Origin: Anthoceros angustus
Taxonomy: Eukaryota > Streptophyta > Anthocerotopsida > Anthocerotales > Anthocerotaceae
DNA length: 64,000 nt
Assembly (NCBI GenBank): GCA_010909165.1
Contig: VJWM01000126.1
Span: 310,001 to 374,000, forward strand
Direction of reading: 5' to 3'
Shown: positions 34,105 through 44,315 of the stretch, piece after piece
How positions within the stretch are numbered: the stretch's first letter is position 1
Layout: every line of letters starts with the position of its first letter
Notes under the pieces: model-generated
Told to the model about the DNA's origin: nothing
Databases searched by the model: none
Seen by the model: the letters and a program-made list of their open reading frames with translations, nothing else
Translations under genes and position numbers: made by a program

Positions 34105-34670
34105 AGACCTATGAGGGAGGCGCCATGGGTAGGGCAAGGTGTGCTAGGGGAGGCGGCCGGCCGGCGCCCATGGGCGGTGTGCTAGGGGAGGCGCCGGCCG
34201 GCGCCCATGGGCGGTGTGCTAGGGGCGGCCGGTGGCGCCCTAAACAGCGGGCGTGTTTTGGGGCGGGCGCCCATGGCGGTGTGCTAGGCCCGGCGGCGCC
34301 CATGGCGCATCTTTGGGGAGGCGCCGGCGGCGCCGCCTCCGCGCACCACCGTAGGCCCAAGCAGTGGCGCTGGGAGGCGCCCTCCCTCTGTGAACCACCA
34401 GGGTGGGCAAGCGGGTGGTGCGCACCTGGCGAGGCGCGGCCGGTGGCGCCGCCTCAAACACCACATGGGGTGGGCAAGCGGGTGGTGCGCGCCTGGCGGG
34501 CGCGGCCGGTGGCGCCCTCAAACACCACCGTAGGCCCATCGGTGGCGTGTGGAGGGAGGCGCCGGCCGGCCTCCCTATCAGAACCACCGTGGGTGGGCCT
34601 ACGGTGGTGCGGAGGCGCCCGGCGGTGCCATCCTCGCGCACCGTAAACCCCGACGGGTGGTGCGCGGATA
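34105..34670. repeat. very GC-rich tandem/compound repeat
   Basis: Extreme GC block with abrupt edges in AT-rich surroundings. Repeated words: GGCGCCCATGGGCGGTGTGC about three times near 34165-34220, and AACCACC or CACCGTAGGCCCA plus GGTGGTGCGC in the second half. All frames are open because of composition; I do not call a gene. Confidence 0.75.
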
Positions 34671-34689
34671 GGGAGGGCGCCGGCTACAT

Positions 34690-34795
34690 GCGGTGGACAA
34701 AAAAGCGACCCTCGTGGCATACGGCTGGTGGTGGACAAAAAAGCGACCCTCGTGGCATACGGCTGGTGGTGGACAAAAAAGCGATACGGGATAAG
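34690..34795. repeat. 45-bp tandem repeat, 2.4 units
   Basis: Units of GGTGGACAAAAAAGCGACCC followed by TCGTGGCATACGGCTG, identical in the full copies. Confidence 0.85.
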
Positions 34796-35045
34796 CTCTG
34801 CGAGTTGCGTGGCTTCATATAACCTGCGAGTCAAAATGTCGCTAAAGATAGTGATGACAATGCAGGAGAAGCTGGACCAAGTCATGACGAAGGATTGAAC
34901 TCTGGGGATGAGTGGCGAAATCTCGTTTTCGGGGTCCCGAGTTAATGTTGTAAAGTCCAGTTCTTGATGTTACTATGTTAGGGAAATACCCTGTCCGTGG
35001 CTTTTGTGGTGTCATAACAAAACCACATTTTCCTCCCCAAACCAG
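34796..35045. other. unassigned, possible gypsy element flank
   Basis: No gene seen. A short CTCTGGGGATGAGTGG segment near 34900 gives no clear clue. Confidence 0.3.
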
Positions 35046-36320
35046 CTAAAATGCATATTTTGGGACTGTGTGGGATGTGCTAAGGGGGTTTAAAAACCAA
35101 AAAAGGGATTTCGGATATTCACTCCCTTCGAAAAATACTGTGTTCACTCCACATAGCTCAGATGTACTAGCCCATGTCAAACCAAGCTTGCTTGACTTGG
35201 TAGGAGAAATGAGATTATGTTTTGCTGCTAAGTCAAGCAACATCCTTGTTTCTGCTCCATTTAGAGATTTGTGTATGTAAATGCTCTCCACCCGCCATCC
35301 GAATTAGCGTCGTCCATGACACTTTCAGACTTGAGCACCATGCACATGGCCGATCCGATCACTTGGGATCCCGACGACCACTTAGTGATTCGAGTCTTGG
35401 TGTGGATCTCCTTTTATTACATTGAGAGTTTATTCAGCATTCGGGCATTAATTTGTATAATGTCCTGGCTCTCCACAAGAGTAGTAGACTTCTTTTTGAA
35501 AACCCATTGTGACTGAACAATCTCTGAGCTCCGCGGCCTCTATGTGCTCCTCGATTTCTTCCATGGAAATTTCCTCTTGGATTGCCTCTTGCAACTCCAT
35601 TTCCGCTGGTGTCTCTAGTAGCTTCTCTACCTACACTGCTAGACTTCCTATAGTCTTGGCATATCGACCACTGGTATTGCCTCGAAATCTCCTGGAGGAG
35701 TTGGATGTAGTTAAATGGAATGTGTCTGGAATGGCATCTGCTGCTGTGATAGCCTCTGCTAATGTTGTAGGACTATACAACTCAATTATGTTAGAAGCTC
35801 AATCTTTCAAGCAAGACAAAGTGGTGCAGCTTGTCATCCTCACTCATGGTAGTGCAGAGCATGATAGCTTCATTGAAGGTACTTACCTAATCTCATACAA
35901 TACCTGTTTGCATGATATTGTCAAGCTGTTGCTGACTCAGACGTGAAGCATTCGCAGGCTCGAACTGCTTCTTGAGGGCTTCTTTAAACGATGTCCAATC
36001 TGTGATTGTATATATTCGATTACCCTGGGGTATGTTAGCACCATAACTCTACCACCAGACCAAAGCATAACCCTTTAGAAAATTGCCAACAGTACCCAAG
36101 TAGTATTACGGCTCAAGACTAGATGAGGCAAGATAAGTTGATATCGAATAGATCTAAGAATCAATGACTTGAAGATCTTTTTCTCCTTTATACTTATTAG
36201 GTAGAGCAAGTTTCATGCTCGACTTGGGTGGCACTTTGAAGATGCCTGCTAGCAACATTCACCGGATGGATTTGTATATTTTGTTCTTCCGCATCTTCAT
36301 TTTGTTGAGCTGTGGGCTTT
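35046..36320 (-). mobile_element. Ty3/gypsy retrotransposon remnant: gag and protease
   Basis: Minus strand. Gag traces run from about 36260 to 35600: PPKSSMKLALPNKYKGEKD, LKGYALVWW, DWTSFKEALKKQFEPANASR, MSEDDKLHHFVL and LYSPTTLAEAITAADAIP, in changing frames with stops. Protease trace at 35290-35046: MLLDLAAKHNLISPTKSSKLGL, where the catalytic D-S/T-G-A has become DLAA. No reverse transcriptase is seen downstream. Clearly dead. Confidence 0.75.
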
Positions 36321-36849
36321 GGATTCTGCTTCGCCTTTTTCCTGAAAGTCCTCAAATCTTCTAAGGCTTATGGTAGAACTTGATAAAAGCTTCCACCATC
36401 TACTTCTTCCAATCCAATTTGTCTCCACATGGCCCTGCAGTATATTTAGGCGGTGGCGTCCTTGACCATTTTGTGCATTCTTTAGTCACTCGGAAGAATG
36501 GACTACGCTTTGATACGACAAAGTAACGCCCCTCACTACACAATCAGTAAGGAAGCTACAAATGCTGGCTTCCCAGCGATCTAGTACTTCGCCAATTCAC
36601 TCCACAAGAGACTTGCACGATTCTCAGTGCTCTCAACCTCACGATGCAGCACTAGGCTCCAAGTAGCGTGCCGTCCATTGACGATTCGCATGCCACCTCT
36701 TCCAGGTGCTGCTCTTTATTGATAGAATACACACTTGAGCCTGGCTATCTATGCCCAACTGGCTACTACCGTTGACTTAGCGACAAGCTCACTAGCTAGG
36801 CTCTCTACATCTCTCTCAACACAAGGCTTGTAGCGCATCATGAACTGAA
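36321..36849. other. likely 5' part of gypsy remnant, unassigned
   Basis: Lies upstream of gag on the minus strand, so it may be leader or LTR sequence. No boundary found. Confidence 0.3.
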
Positions 36850-38411
36850 TGATGATGATGATTCCTCAAAGCTCTTACTCTTAGTAGTCGCCGCGCCAGC
36901 AGACCAGCAACCTGCGTCGGCCCCAGCTACCGAGCCTCGCCGTACCAGGAGGGAGGCAAAGAAGAGGAAAACGGGCCCCACCACCACCGCCCCAAGGTCT
37001 GCTCCGGTGCCCTTGCCTTTGCCAACGGAGTGGCAGGAGGCTGAAGAAGTGGTGAGAAGGGCAGAGCGGGATGCAGCCAAGGGCGCGGGTGGACACTGGC
37101 AGCAACCCCACCCCGAGCCCGGGCCGTCACGACGCCAAGGCGGCCTGCTGCAAAAGGAAAGCAGAGTCCCTCGCTAGGGTTGAGGAGGAGAAGCCGGGGC
37201 CAAGTCAGGCCAGTCATAACAAGGCAGGGGCTAGGGTGCTCAGCCTATGTGAGCAGTGAAGCACGCCCAGAGGCGCAAGCGAGAGCAGGATCTTTGAAGA
37301 GGGCCCGAGGAGGCGGACGAAGCACGCAGCAGCAGAGGGCCAAAGACTGGACGGCAAGCAGGCGAACCGAGCTTGGGAGGCTCGGTGAAGGGCGGAGGCG
37401 GAGGCCTCTACCAAGACGGACAGGGATCACTACCAGCGGGACAGAAATCGGTGGAGAGAGCCGACAGGAGTAGCCACGGCCAACCTGAAGGCGGAGCAGG
37501 CAGCCGCGGAGCAAGCACGGGTAATCTGTGAGGGGGAGATGGAGGCCAGCACCAGGGAGCTAGGAGACCTCCGTGTACAGCTGCAGGACACGGAAGAACG
37601 GTGCTAGGAGTTGGAGGGCCGGAAGGAGACCCTGGAGCTACAGCTTCGGGTGACGGAAGAGCGGAACGGAATTCTCCAAGGGATAATCGAGGATCACGAG
37701 CGGGAGATAGAACGGCTCCAGTTCTTTTGGAGGGTGGAGGAGAGCTGTCGGCGCAGCAAGGAGCAGGATATCGCCGAGTTGGAGAGGGATTTGGAGGAAG
37801 CCAGGCGCCGGTCGGAGTTGCCGGAACGCCTAGAACGAGACATGGTGGCCCTCAAGGTGAAGATGGACAGGGGAGAGAGGGCCCTGCGGGAAGAGCAAAA
37901 GCTACTGATCCGCTTGCGAAAAGCAAAAGGAGAACGCCGGTGTATGGCCGGCAAATTAGCCGAGCTGCAGAAGCAGCTGGAGGAGGAGCGAGCTAAAGAG
38001 CAGCAGAGGCTCCAGGAAGTGGCGGAGGCGGCCTTAGTGGCCTCAAGAGACTCAGCCAGATAGTGTCTGGGTGATCTTGCGATCAAGATAAGACAAATAG
38101 CAACAGCCAAGGAGAGTCTCTTGGGGCGGGAATATCGGGTGCTCCGCGCTCATGTGGAGGAGGCCATCCAGCAGGTCGACTCCGACTTCGCATATTATCA
38201 TGCGGAGCTCCTCAAGGCGGTGGAGGTAGTGCACCAGACACGGCAAATTGAAGGGCCGGCGGAGGAGTCAGAAGGAGCTGGGAGAGACGAGGGCCTGGGA
38301 GATAGCACCGCCACGGGAACCCTGGGGTGCTGTTCGGGGACGAGAGCAGCAGCGGAGAAGGAGAGCACCCGGACGAGGGGAATACGGCGGACAGCACAAG
38401 ACAAGAGGTAA
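36850..38411 (+). mobile_element. coiled-coil repeat-family ORF, copy 2 (decayed)
   Basis: Plus-strand counterpart of 23.2-24.4 kb. Landmarks: TRREAKKRKTGPTTT near 36.95 kb, KTDRDHYQRDRNRWREP near 37.44 kb, ETLELQLRVTEERNGILQG, EEQKLLIRLRKAKGER, then REYRVLRAHVEEAIQQVDSD from 38.12 kb. The longest intact piece is 37611-38063 (150 aa of heptad-rich coiled coil). Stops occur near 37.17, 37.6 and 38.06 kb. An acidic Pro/Arg tail with GEDRPLENAL-like text continues to about 38.7 kb in another frame. Function unknown; probably an accessory or gag-like ORF of an LTR element. Confidence 0.6.
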
Positions 38412-38779
38412 GTCCGTCGTACACTGCAAGGGAAGAAGGAGAGCGGGTCCTCGAGCAGGACAAGGAAGGAGAAATGTAGGGGGATCCGGTACAGGAAGGG
38501 GGTCCGGTGGGTGAAGACAGACCCCTGGAGAATGCTCTGGGCACGGATGCCCAGGAAACTGCGAGGTCGGACCCTGAGGTCCGGACTCCGAAAGCGAGGC
38601 CGGACCGCGAGGTCCGGACTCAGGAGAGGGAAGGGGTTGATGAGGGTTAGTCTCAACCCACCCAGGAAGAACGGGTTCCGAGCGGACCCACAGGGCAGGG
38701 ACCCACCAGCGTGCCAAGAGATGTCCAGCGAGGAGGAAGACTTCGTGGTCACTACGGTTGTCAGACCGCCGCTAGTAGC

Positions 38780-39180
38780 GTAGCTTGACAGAGTCTCGGG
38801 CAGAGGAAGAGCCTCCACATCGCGGATCATCCGATTGGGAGCCATTACCAAAGCTGAGGATTGGGCCTGCCAGCGCCATGAAGGAATCCTGGTCAGCCAC
38901 AGTCCTACCGCGTGGACGTAGATAGGAAAGCTAGGGGAGATAGAGGGTTGCATGCTAGGGCACAGTGAGCTGGACATCAGCTCAGAATAGGGGTGTAATA
39001 AAGGCGCTCCCTCAGGACGTAGTATAAGAGGGCAGTGGCCGCTCCAGTAAAGGCATCTTTCTTTTGGGGTTGATACCGCATTATCTTTGCAGGCCCTTAT
39101 GCGTCCCTTGCTAACGCGAGTCCCGAGTCACTGAGCGGGCAAGACTACTCCGGAGAGACTGATCTAGGTCTTGGTGACGG
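38780..39180 (+). mobile_element. LTR-like segment after coiled-coil ORF
   Basis: Contains a promoter-like GTATAAGAGGGC at about 39020, a possible polyadenylation word (AATAAAGG) at 38998, and a sharp change of sequence character after about 39170. No matching second LTR was found in the window, so the call is tentative. Confidence 0.3.
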
Positions 39181-40435
39181 ACCCTAACGCATGGTGGTGT
39201 GTGTATAGCCTGACCACGACGACCCCTCGCCTCCTCCCGAAGCGGGTCCGACGCCCGATGGACCGAGCGTGACTAGTTGGACTCAGAGGCGAGCCGGACA
39301 AGGTGGAAAACCCAAACATGGAGGTCTCGAGCTCACACGAACCCACCCGTGATTCTCAACTGGTAATGTGTGTAGTGAGTACGGTAGGAGAGACGGAGAG
39401 GAGAGGAGTGTAAGACGGACCAATAGGAAACGGACGCAAACAAGTCCTTAAATGTTTGGCCACGCCTAACCTGTCCGGTGGATGCATAGAAGTAACTAGG
39501 AAGTGGCAACGACCGTGTTGGGGTCTCCGATAGATACCCTCCCCAACGACGGGGCGAGAAACGAGCCACGAGCGTGCAAATACGGGACAAATCATTCCCT
39601 TGGGAACGGACCCCTTGCTGCAATGACACGGGATTAGTGGGCGCCCAGCTGGCCGTCAGTGAAAGTCGCGTCACACGGTGTCTTGTGTGAATAGGGAGTG
39701 ATGAGGCCTGTGCACGGGAGGAGGGATGTGTCCGAGGGCGAATCGGTGTCAGAGCATAGAGAGGCGATCACCAGAAGCAATGTATATGTGTTGAGTGTGG
39801 GGGAGTGGAAGAGGCGCGTGGCAGAGGGAGGATAGGAGTGAAGCAGCCAGCAGCAGCCATGGTCGGGTTAGGGGCAAAAAGGCGAATAACGGATATGAGG
39901 CATTTGTCTAGGGGGAGAGAGAAGGAGGGAGGACTAGGGGGGGAACATTCAGGTGTGTTAAAAAAGAGTCAGGGGCAGTCGACAGTTCATGGCCGAGGGG
40001 GGACACGTACTATCGGTGACATAGGAGAACATGGAGGCAGTCGATGAAATTCAAGATGTGCCTTTTTAGGAGGCACTAGATAGAGAAAAATAGGCTGGTG
40101 TGCTAAAAATTTAGGGTATAAAGATGCGTCAAGATTTGCACAAATGATAAATACAAAGTACCGTATAATGAACATGTATAAACTAGTATACATACGTAAC
40201 CCATATGACGTACATACTGATCATATACAAAATATGATATGACTATTATATCATTGAAAATATAGTATCACCGTAAATGATACACGAGTAGTACGAAGGA
40301 CATATTGATACGGGCATTTATATGTGGTGGTATTGATGGGCATATTAGTAGTAGCTACTATGTAAAACGTGGTATTCCACAGGGCAAAAGTAAAAGGGCA
40401 ATTGTAGATGGGGAGGAGGTTCGATATCAAGCCTA
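39181..40435. other. accessory DNA, no gene seen
   Basis: GC-moderate to about 40.05 kb, then AT-rich. Open frames on minus near 39.3-39.7 kb have no recognisable domain. Confidence 0.35.
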
Positions 40436-40700
40436 AAAAAGTGTTACAAGGCTTTTCTTGTAACACTTTATATATTGCAATCTTGTTGCAATCTTGAAAG
40501 AGGACAAAAGTACCTATCATTTCATCTCAACATAATTGCAACACCCTTGCAACATGATTGCAACAAAAGCTTTGGTCTGGTTTTCAAGCCAAAGTGTAAC
40601 AAGGGGCCCAAAAAGTGTTACACAGCCTTAAAATTGCAACATGAGTGTTACGTCTAGGGGTCCAAATCTTAACATAAAGTGTAACATAAGCAGGTATTTC
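40436..40700. repeat. hairpin and clustered TGTAACA/TTGCAAC motifs
   Basis: A perfect 12-bp-arm hairpin (AAGTGTTACAAG, 7-base loop, reverse complement) at about 40438-40468 is followed by some five further GTGTTACA or TGTAACA sites and six TTGCAAC/GTTGCAA sites in both orientations. The spacing resembles subterminal transposase-binding repeats of hAT or MULE elements. Confidence 0.55.
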
Positions 40701-41221
40701 TTGCCTAATTAGGCAATCTCACTTCTTCATCCTTCTCCCCGTTGGAATTAAAACCCACAATCGAGATCCCCTCTTCTACCTTGGAATCTGGCCTTCCAAT
40801 GTGCTGGGCTGTTCAACAACTAGACCACAATTTGCATTAAACCATGTGCACCACGATGTGCTTAGTTGTGACCGTAAGCACAACAATCCTGAAAAGGATG
40901 TCCAAAAGCATGTACACGAGCAGGACAATTTCACCAGCTTATATGCCTCGACTCTTCGTAGTAGTGGTTGTTATACATCCCACATATTAGTAGGCGCTAA
41001 ATTCGGGCTAATTTCACTAGAATGTATGCCTTGACTTTTTGTAGTAGTAATTGTTCTATATGCCCACAGGTTAGTGGCAACTAAATCCATCCAAACGTCT
41101 TCGAGCATCCAGTAGATCTAGAAGATTCACTACACTTTGCAGTATGAATGGCCATTTGGATGGCCCGGAAAGGTATCTAGTTCTCGCTTTGAAGCCAATT
41201 AAGCAAAATAATTCATTTTAA
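40701..41221. repeat. right arm of inverted duplication (partner 32220-32740)
   Basis: Inverted match to 32220-32740, including AATCTCACTTCTTC, CATGTGCAC and TGCAGTAT words. Diverged by substitutions and small indels. Confidence 0.7.
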
Positions 41222-41474
41222 AGAAAACAAGATTGTTATCACAGATGCAAGTGGTTAGGCCAGCATGGTCGAGCAAGTCATCCGTGTATGTAGGACGTCC
41301 CACACGCTCCTTCTCCTCGTGCTCGGTGTCATTATCGAACTTCCTATATTCCAAGGTTTCGTCGATACGACGTTCTTCTAACACTAGACCGCACCCTGTG
41401 CAAATGCTGTCTCCAGACCTGCTAACCTCATAAATCTCTGTCTTTATCTTGCACTCTAGACATTTGAGCTCCAT
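41222..41474 (-). pseudogene. TFIIB-like zinc ribbon fragment
   Basis: Minus strand, starting at an ATG at 41474. MELKCLECKIKTE followed by SICTGCGLVLE gives a CxxC-x16-CxxC zinc ribbon, then the B-finger style IDETLEYRKF and RVGRPTYTDDLLDHAGLTT, as in plant TFIIB or Brf-type factors. Homology ends near 41235, possibly at a former exon edge, and no cyclin-fold domain is present anywhere in the window. It sits inside the disrupted arm of an inverted repeat, so it is most likely a captured exon. Confidence 0.7.
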
Positions 41475-42294
41475 ATTCTCGGCTGTCCTGAGATAATTAA
41501 AAAAGTGGAATGTGTAGCCTTGAAATCGTTAACCCACGAGGGCTTTGGACAATGAGTGACTAAGCACAATGATTGTTTTTCAAACAGTAAAGGATTCCAC
41601 AGTGACCTTAAACCTTGACACCTTACGAGGGGCTTGTCCAATGTTTATGAATATATGTAAGTCGCATCCCTCATTTATATACCCAAGTTTTCCTTGGCCC
41701 TTGGGAATTTGTCATGAGTGGGAACCCGTGCATTCACGTTCCGCAGTGTGGATGCAACCCATTTTTCCTTTGCGCCTGTAGTGCGAATTCAAACTCTCGA
41801 GCAAATTCTCCCCCCTTTCTAACTCTCCATGCATCACTCATGAAGAGTGAATCATATAGACATCCTTTATCATAACCTTGGAAAAACATGATACTTTCAT
41901 GGCCTTGTTGTACGTTGCCTTGCCCTACATCGTAGCTTTGGCAGAGGAGCACTATGTGCATGGTGTATGAGTGTAGGGCAGGAACAGTTGAATGACGCAC
42001 TGGCCTAGCCTTGGCAGGACAATGTCCGCACTCCTAATGCTTCAGTTGGCACACTCTATTGGCTGCTGCTCAAAGTCGAAGTGGAGCAAGGGTGAGGTGG
42101 GACACCATCCTTCTGAGGAAGTAACGAAGTTAGTTGAGAAAGATGTTGTAGCATAAATATGTGCTCACCAACATATATATGCATGTTGCTCCTATCCCAA
42201 GGCTCAACTCTAAGGCATCCAAATCGGCTCCTTGCCAGCTGGAGGCCCTAAATCCGCCATACAGCAGGTGTTCAAGGGTCTGGCTTTGCTGCAC
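41475..42294. other. accessory DNA inside disrupted repeat arm
   Basis: 41780-41900 is a second inverted match to 32095-32205 (TTATCATAACCTTGGAA and CATGCATCACTCAT-like words). 42000-42290 is unassigned. Confidence 0.4.
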
Positions 42295-42520
42295 AATTTA
42301 GCATCATCGGAGTATTGAATCATAGCCGGGCCCAATTTAGCATCATCGGCGAGTATTGAATCATAGCCGGGCCCAATTTAGCATCATCGGCGAGTATTGA
42401 ATCATAGCCGGGCCCACGCATCATCGGTGGGTATTGAATCATAGCTAGGCCAGTTTAGCATCATCGGTGAGTATTGAATCATAGCCGGGCCCGGTTTAGC
42501 ATCATCCGTGAGTATTCCCA
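42295..42520. repeat. minisatellite, about 40-bp unit
   Basis: About five and a half units of TTTAGCATCATCGGCGAGTA followed by TTGAATCATAGCCGGGCCC, some shortened. Confidence 0.85.
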
Positions 42521-42730
42521 TTGCTAATCAGTACGATGCTATGAGTCTTCTTGCTTTGTTGCGCTGTTGACAAGCACATATGTTACCCCCCACAAAGCTT
42601 CCCACCAGTACTTTCCAACATTCAAATAGACATCACTGATTATAACCTTGGAATAACATGACAGTTACATTGCCTTGTTGTGTAGAGATAGTCTATTGAA
42701 CAGACCCCAACACATCTTGGTTACACAAGA

Positions 42731-43423
42731 TCAAACATGCCTAAAAACAATGAAGACCGTAACAAGAATAATATGAATAATTGGAAGAGGCAAAATCCAA
42801 GATAGAACCTGAAAACCCTTCCATTTTTTTGCGCTATAGAAGAATAATGAACACCAGGACCCTACCAAGGCAAAATAAATGGATGTGCAATATAACACCC
42901 GCACCACCCGCACAAGAGTAGCGAAATACGGACGTAGTCTACGTGAATATATGAAGGAAAAGAAGAAGGACAAAAGGCTCGTCGCAAAGACAAAAAAGAT
43001 TGCAGCACACACAGCGGGAACCGTGGAAAGGCCGAAAACCCACCGAAAGCTGTTTCCTGGCGACACCCAGGAATGAGGTTTGTGCCCGAACACCATGGAT
43101 ACAATCGTGAGCACAAAAGATGCCCTCATGGGCACGAATAGATTCACAATGTCCACTTGCTCCTCCGCCAAATCACTCTCAACGTCTGTCTCCGTTCCAA
43201 CCTGTAAAGCACAATCGGTTTCCACTCCAACTTGTGTCTCCACTTGCTCCTCCGCCAAATCACTCTCAACGTCTGTCTCCATTCCAACCTGTATCTCGAT
43301 CTGTCCCCAGCCCCACTGATTTGTTTTCTGCCCAGAATTCGAGTTAGAGAGTCTCGTGATTGAATTCCCACCTGAAATCCCAAATAGCCATGACGATGGG
43401 CAATAGATCGCCGGGCAAGACAA
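42731..43423 (-). CDS. multi-pass membrane protein, unknown family, copy 2
   Basis: 230-aa minus-strand ORF, inverted relative of 31513-32025. The N-terminus has alternating DVESDLAEEQV and TDCALQVG repeats (three and one units), followed by the same four hydrophobic segments: FVLTIVSMVFGHKPHSWVSP, VFGLSTVPAVCAAIFFVFAT, RVLYCTSIYFALVGSWCSLF, ILPLPIIHIILVTVFIVFRHV. Differences from copy 1 are mostly conservative substitutions and in-frame length changes. Start is the first ATG, but upstream exons are possible. Family and function unknown. Confidence 0.5.
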   Translation of the reverse strand: MSCPAIYCPSSWLFGISGGNSITRLSNSNSGQKTNQWGWGQIEIQVGMETDVESDLAEEQVETQVGVETDCALQVGTETDVESDLAEEQVDIVNLFVPMRASFVLTIVSMVFGHKPHSWVSPGNSFRWVFGLSTVPAVCAAIFFVFATSLLSFFFSFIYSRRLRPYFATLVRVVRVLYCTSIYFALVGSWCSLFFYSAKKWKGFQVLSWILPLPIIHIILVTVFIVFRHV

Positions 43424-43621
43424 ATCACTTTGGCTTGGCAGGCTCTCTCTCGCAATCTGCGGTCACGCTCCTTGCTCTCACTTGTAAGTGAGTTTGTGCA
43501 AGGTATTTATGTTGGAACCTCCTTCCTAATTGGGAGCTCAAAGCTTCCTCCCTTGGATGTGCAAAGTATGGCTATCAAAAAGAGGGCCGCCCCTCAAAGA
43601 CCTTTCCTTTTTGCTTCCTAA
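43424..43621. repeat. inverted partner of 31.07-31.45 kb
   Basis: Shares, inverted, the GGAAGCTTTGAGCTCCCAA, TCACTTACAAGTGAGA and GAGAGAGCCTGCCA words with the left locus. Confidence 0.7.
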
Positions 43622-43690
43622 CAATGCCAAGATTGCAGATTTCGGTATTTCGAGACTCATCCAGATTCACACGACCAAAAAAAAAAGCCA
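43622..43690 (+). pseudogene. kinase DFG-segment relic, right copy
   Basis: Plus strand reads NNAKIADFGISRLIQIHTT, clearly the activation-loop start of a receptor-like kinase. No other kinase subdomain is present. It adjoins the membrane-ORF repeat in opposite orientation, as on the left side. Confidence 0.7.
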
Positions 43691-44014
43691 GCTTATGAAC
43701 GGAGAAAATCCATAAAAAGAAAAAAGAGTGCAACTATGGACGGCTCTCAGACATTGAACTTATTTCAGATTCAGAATGTTCAGCCGGAGTAACGACAGTG
43801 ATGAAATTTATGAGATAGAAAGGTGAAAAGTTAAAAGAGGTAAAAAGCTAATTAGTAGCTGCCCTATTAAGAAGATGTATGTGTTGCATGCTTCAGGCAA
43901 TCTCCTATTAGAGAGGAATTGCTACAGCCACTAATAAAGAGCTGCCTAGATAGGACTCTTGGTGATCAGGGTCTGTTAAAATCCCCTGAGTTTAGTAGCT
44001 GCCTAGTTAAGGTG
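43691..44014. other. AT-rich accessory DNA
   Basis: No gene or repeat recognised. Confidence 0.3.
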
Positions 44015-44315
44015 AGTTTTGCAAACTAGACTTATCCCCAAATATCCAGTTTAAAAAGATCTAAAAAATGGACTTACTAGCTTAATTACCAAAGCAAAGA
44101 AACAACGAATAACTGCCAAAATCCTAATCCAAAAAAATCCTCATGCTTTTTTGTTTGCTTTGGTAATTAGGCTAACAAGTTTATTTTTGGGACTTATTTA
44201 AATTGGATATTTGAGGATTAAGTAGAATTTTGAAGTCTTATCCCAACTCCGAAGCCTTGTGCTTCACCAAAGTACACTGAGCCGTGACCTAACATGGCCT
44301 GGACAGCTATACCCC
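44015..44315. repeat. long foldback plus tRNA-like segment, copy 2
   Basis: Arms of about 80 bp: 44017-44100 (AACTAGACTTATCCCCAAAT, TTACTAGCTTAATTACCAAA) and 44150-44250 (TTTGCTTTGGTAATTAGGCT, TTGGATATTTGAGGATTAAG). The segment to 44310 is similar to 19890-19965, in the same orientation, and its minus strand has an A-box-like GGCTCAGTGTACTTTGGTGA. This copy shows the element is fully palindromic. Confidence 0.6.

Noticed and set aside
34109-34646. GC-rich frames in the 34 kb island as genes
   Set aside because: All six frames are open through composition and repetition; no known domain.
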